Assembly: GCA_002378975.1 (NCBI GenBank)
Contig: DFST01000058.1
Location: 1-6,210, forward strand
Direction of reading: 5' to 3'
Length of the DNA: 6,210 bases
DNA from: Chitinophagaceae bacterium UBA3430
Lineage (GTDB): Bacteria > Bacteroidota > Bacteroidia > Chitinophagales > Chitinophagaceae
The translations under genes were made by a program, and so were the position numbers. The notes below the pieces were generated by a model. The model made no database searches and was not told the DNA's origin. It saw nothing but the letters and a program-made list of their open reading frames with translations. Below, piece by piece: positions 4,976 to 6,210 of this stretch (its first letter is position 1; each line of letters begins with the position of its first letter).

Positions 4976-6210
4976 AAAAATTATTCAGCTTGCTGCTTGT
5001 CAGCATGATTGCCACGCAAGGATGGTCGCAAGCCAACTCACCGGCTCGTCCGAAATTGGTGGTCGGATTGATCTTAGACCAAATGCGATGGGATTACTTG
5101 TATCGATACTACGATCGATATGCCGAAAATGGAGGTTTTAAACGTTTGCTGAAACAAGGCGCCACCTGCGAGAATGCATTCATCCCTTACACACCCACCG
5201 TCACCGCTTGCGGACATGCGTCTGTTTATACCGGATCAGTGCCTTCGATCAATGGGATCACCGGCAATGCCTGGTGGGATCAAGACAAACAAGAAACCGT
5301 TTATTGCACGGATGACAAATCGGTAAAAACAGTTGGATCAAACAATGCCAGTGGATCGATGAGCCCGCGGAACCTGTTGGTGACCACCATCGGCGATGAA
5401 CTTCGCATGGCCACGCAATTCAAATCCAAGGTAGTCGGCATTGCCCTAAAGGACCGGGGAGCAATCTTACCGGCAGGCCACAGTGCCAATGCGGCTTATT
5501 GGTTCGATAACAAGACAGGGAACTGGGTCACCTCCACTTACTATCAAAATGAGTTACCCAGCTGGGCCATCGCCTACAACGCACTAAAACGCCCAGATAC
5601 ACTCTACAAGCGTGGTTGGACACCCCTTTATCCAACCGACACCTATAAGGCAAGTACGCCCGATGAGCAATCGTATGAAAGTCCGGTGTTTGGCTCAAAA
5701 TTTCCTTATGACCTAAACGCATACATCGGAAAAGACTACAGCAAAATTCTGTCGACTCCGCATGGAAATTCCCTGACTTTTGAATTCGCCAAAAAAGCAA
5801 TGGTGGCCGACTCGTTGGGTAAGGATGCGATCACCGACCTGTTGGCGATCAGCTTCTCCTCTCCCGATTATATTGGTCATGCGTTCGGCCCTAACTCGAT
5901 CGAAGCCGAAGATGGATTCTTACGCATGGACCGGGAGCTCGGAGACTTTTTACGTTTCCTGGACCAACAAGTGGGGACTGGCAATTACACGTTATTTCTA
6001 AGTGCCGATCACGGCGCCGCCGCGGCTCCTGAATTCATGAATGAACACAAGTTACCCGGGGGCCGGGTATTCATGGGGGCGATCCTGTCTCGACTGAATC
6101 AAACCCTGCTTCGTGAATTCCAAATCGCCAACCTGATCGTTAGTGATGATAATTATCAGATCCACTTAAATCGTCGGGCACTCGACTCTGCCAAGATCAA
6201 CCGAACAACG
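4972..6210 (+). CDS. pafA: PafA-type alkaline phosphatase, NPP/alkaline phosphatase superfamily (partial, right edge)
   Basis: The frame is open for 413 codons to the window edge; PafA-type enzymes have roughly 540-550 residues, so the C-terminal quarter is missing. An N-terminal Sec signal (MKKLFSLLLVSMIATQGWSQA) directs export. The active site is well preserved: metal ligand D36 in LDQMRWDY; nucleophile T78 in TPTVTACGHAS with N99 exactly 21 residues later; the phosphate-contacting pair K160 and R162 (ALKDRGA), corresponding to K162/R164 of the Elizabethkingia PafA; D299 and H303 (SPDYIGH); and D346-H347 (SADHGA). The last metal His lies beyond the window. The Lys/Arg pair and Thr nucleophile indicate a phosphate-monoester-preferring, calcium-tolerant, phosphate-insensitive phosphatase of the PafA kind rather than PhoA. 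It likely acts in the periplasm to release phosphate. The ATG overlaps the upstream TGA by four bases, and transcription is expected from 4491-4523. Confidence 0.93.
   Translation, partial: MKKLFSLLLVSMIATQGWSQANSPARPKLVVGLILDQMRWDYLYRYYDRYAENGGFKRLLKQGATCENAFIPYTPTVTACGHASVYTGSVPSINGITGNAWWDQDKQETVYCTDDKSVKTVGSNNASGSMSPRNLLVTTIGDELRMATQFKSKVVGIALKDRGAILPAGHSANAAYWFDNKTGNWVTSTYYQNELPSWAIAYNALKRPDTLYKRGWTPLYPTDTYKASTPDEQSYESPVFGSKFPYDLNAYIGKDYSKILSTPHGNSLTFEFAKKAMVADSLGKDAITDLLAISFSSPDYIGHAFGPNSIEAEDGFLRMDRELGDFLRFLDQQVGTGNYTLFLSADHGAAAAPEFMNEHKLPGGRVFMGAILSRLNQTLLREFQIANLIVSDDNYQIHLNRRALDSAKINRTT

Noticed and set aside
4857..5141. Open frame spanning the junction of the NTF2-like and phosphatase genes
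   Set aside because: It is an alternative register across two well-supported genes, with no recognisable protein features.

Overview
The window looks like chromosomal DNA from a member of the Bacteroidota. Four things point there: (i) several genes are preceded by the Bacteroidota-type -7 box TAnnTTTG, in three cases with a TTG/TTTG element about 19-22 bases upstream; (ii) starts lack Shine-Dalgarno sequences; (iii) there is a GH3-family protein of the kind common in this phylum, a short Lys/Ala-rich H1-like protein, and a PafA-type phosphatase; (iv) exported proteins end their signal peptides in Gln-rich A-Q/S-Q contexts. GC content is moderate, around half. I cannot place it below phylum with confidence.

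Layout. Positions 1-1291 hold the first 430 codons of a GH3-family acyl-adenylating enzyme on the minus strand, cut by the left edge. A 117-base divergent promoter region (1292-1408) separates it from the plus-strand ribosomal pair rplU-rpmA (1409-2009). Then comes a 46-codon gene for an extremely lysine-rich histone-H1-like protein (2110-2250), closed by a strong intrinsic terminator (2280-2311). Its own promoter starts only 11 bases beyond the T-run and drives a PolX-like protein (2335-4020) in which the polymerase catalytic aspartates appear to be gone while the PHP nuclease metal site is intact. A small secreted protein of unknown function (4020-4496) overlaps it by one base. A further promoter (4491-4523) starts a second unit: an NTF2-like/DUF4440 putative lipoprotein (4529-4975) overlapping by 4 bases with a PafA-like alkaline phosphatase (4972 to the right edge, partial).

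How the genes work together. rplU-rpmA is a standard ribosomal protein operon. The H1-like protein and the PolX-like protein both concern DNA (compaction; likely repair/nuclease) but are separated by a terminator and are probably independent units. The last two genes are envelope/periplasmic proteins, translationally coupled. There is no mobile element, CRISPR array or RNA gene that I can support, and no gene-free stretch over 300 bases. The points most worth a second look are the polymerase-dead PolX, the two apparently leaderless promoters, and the repeat-built lysine-rich protein.
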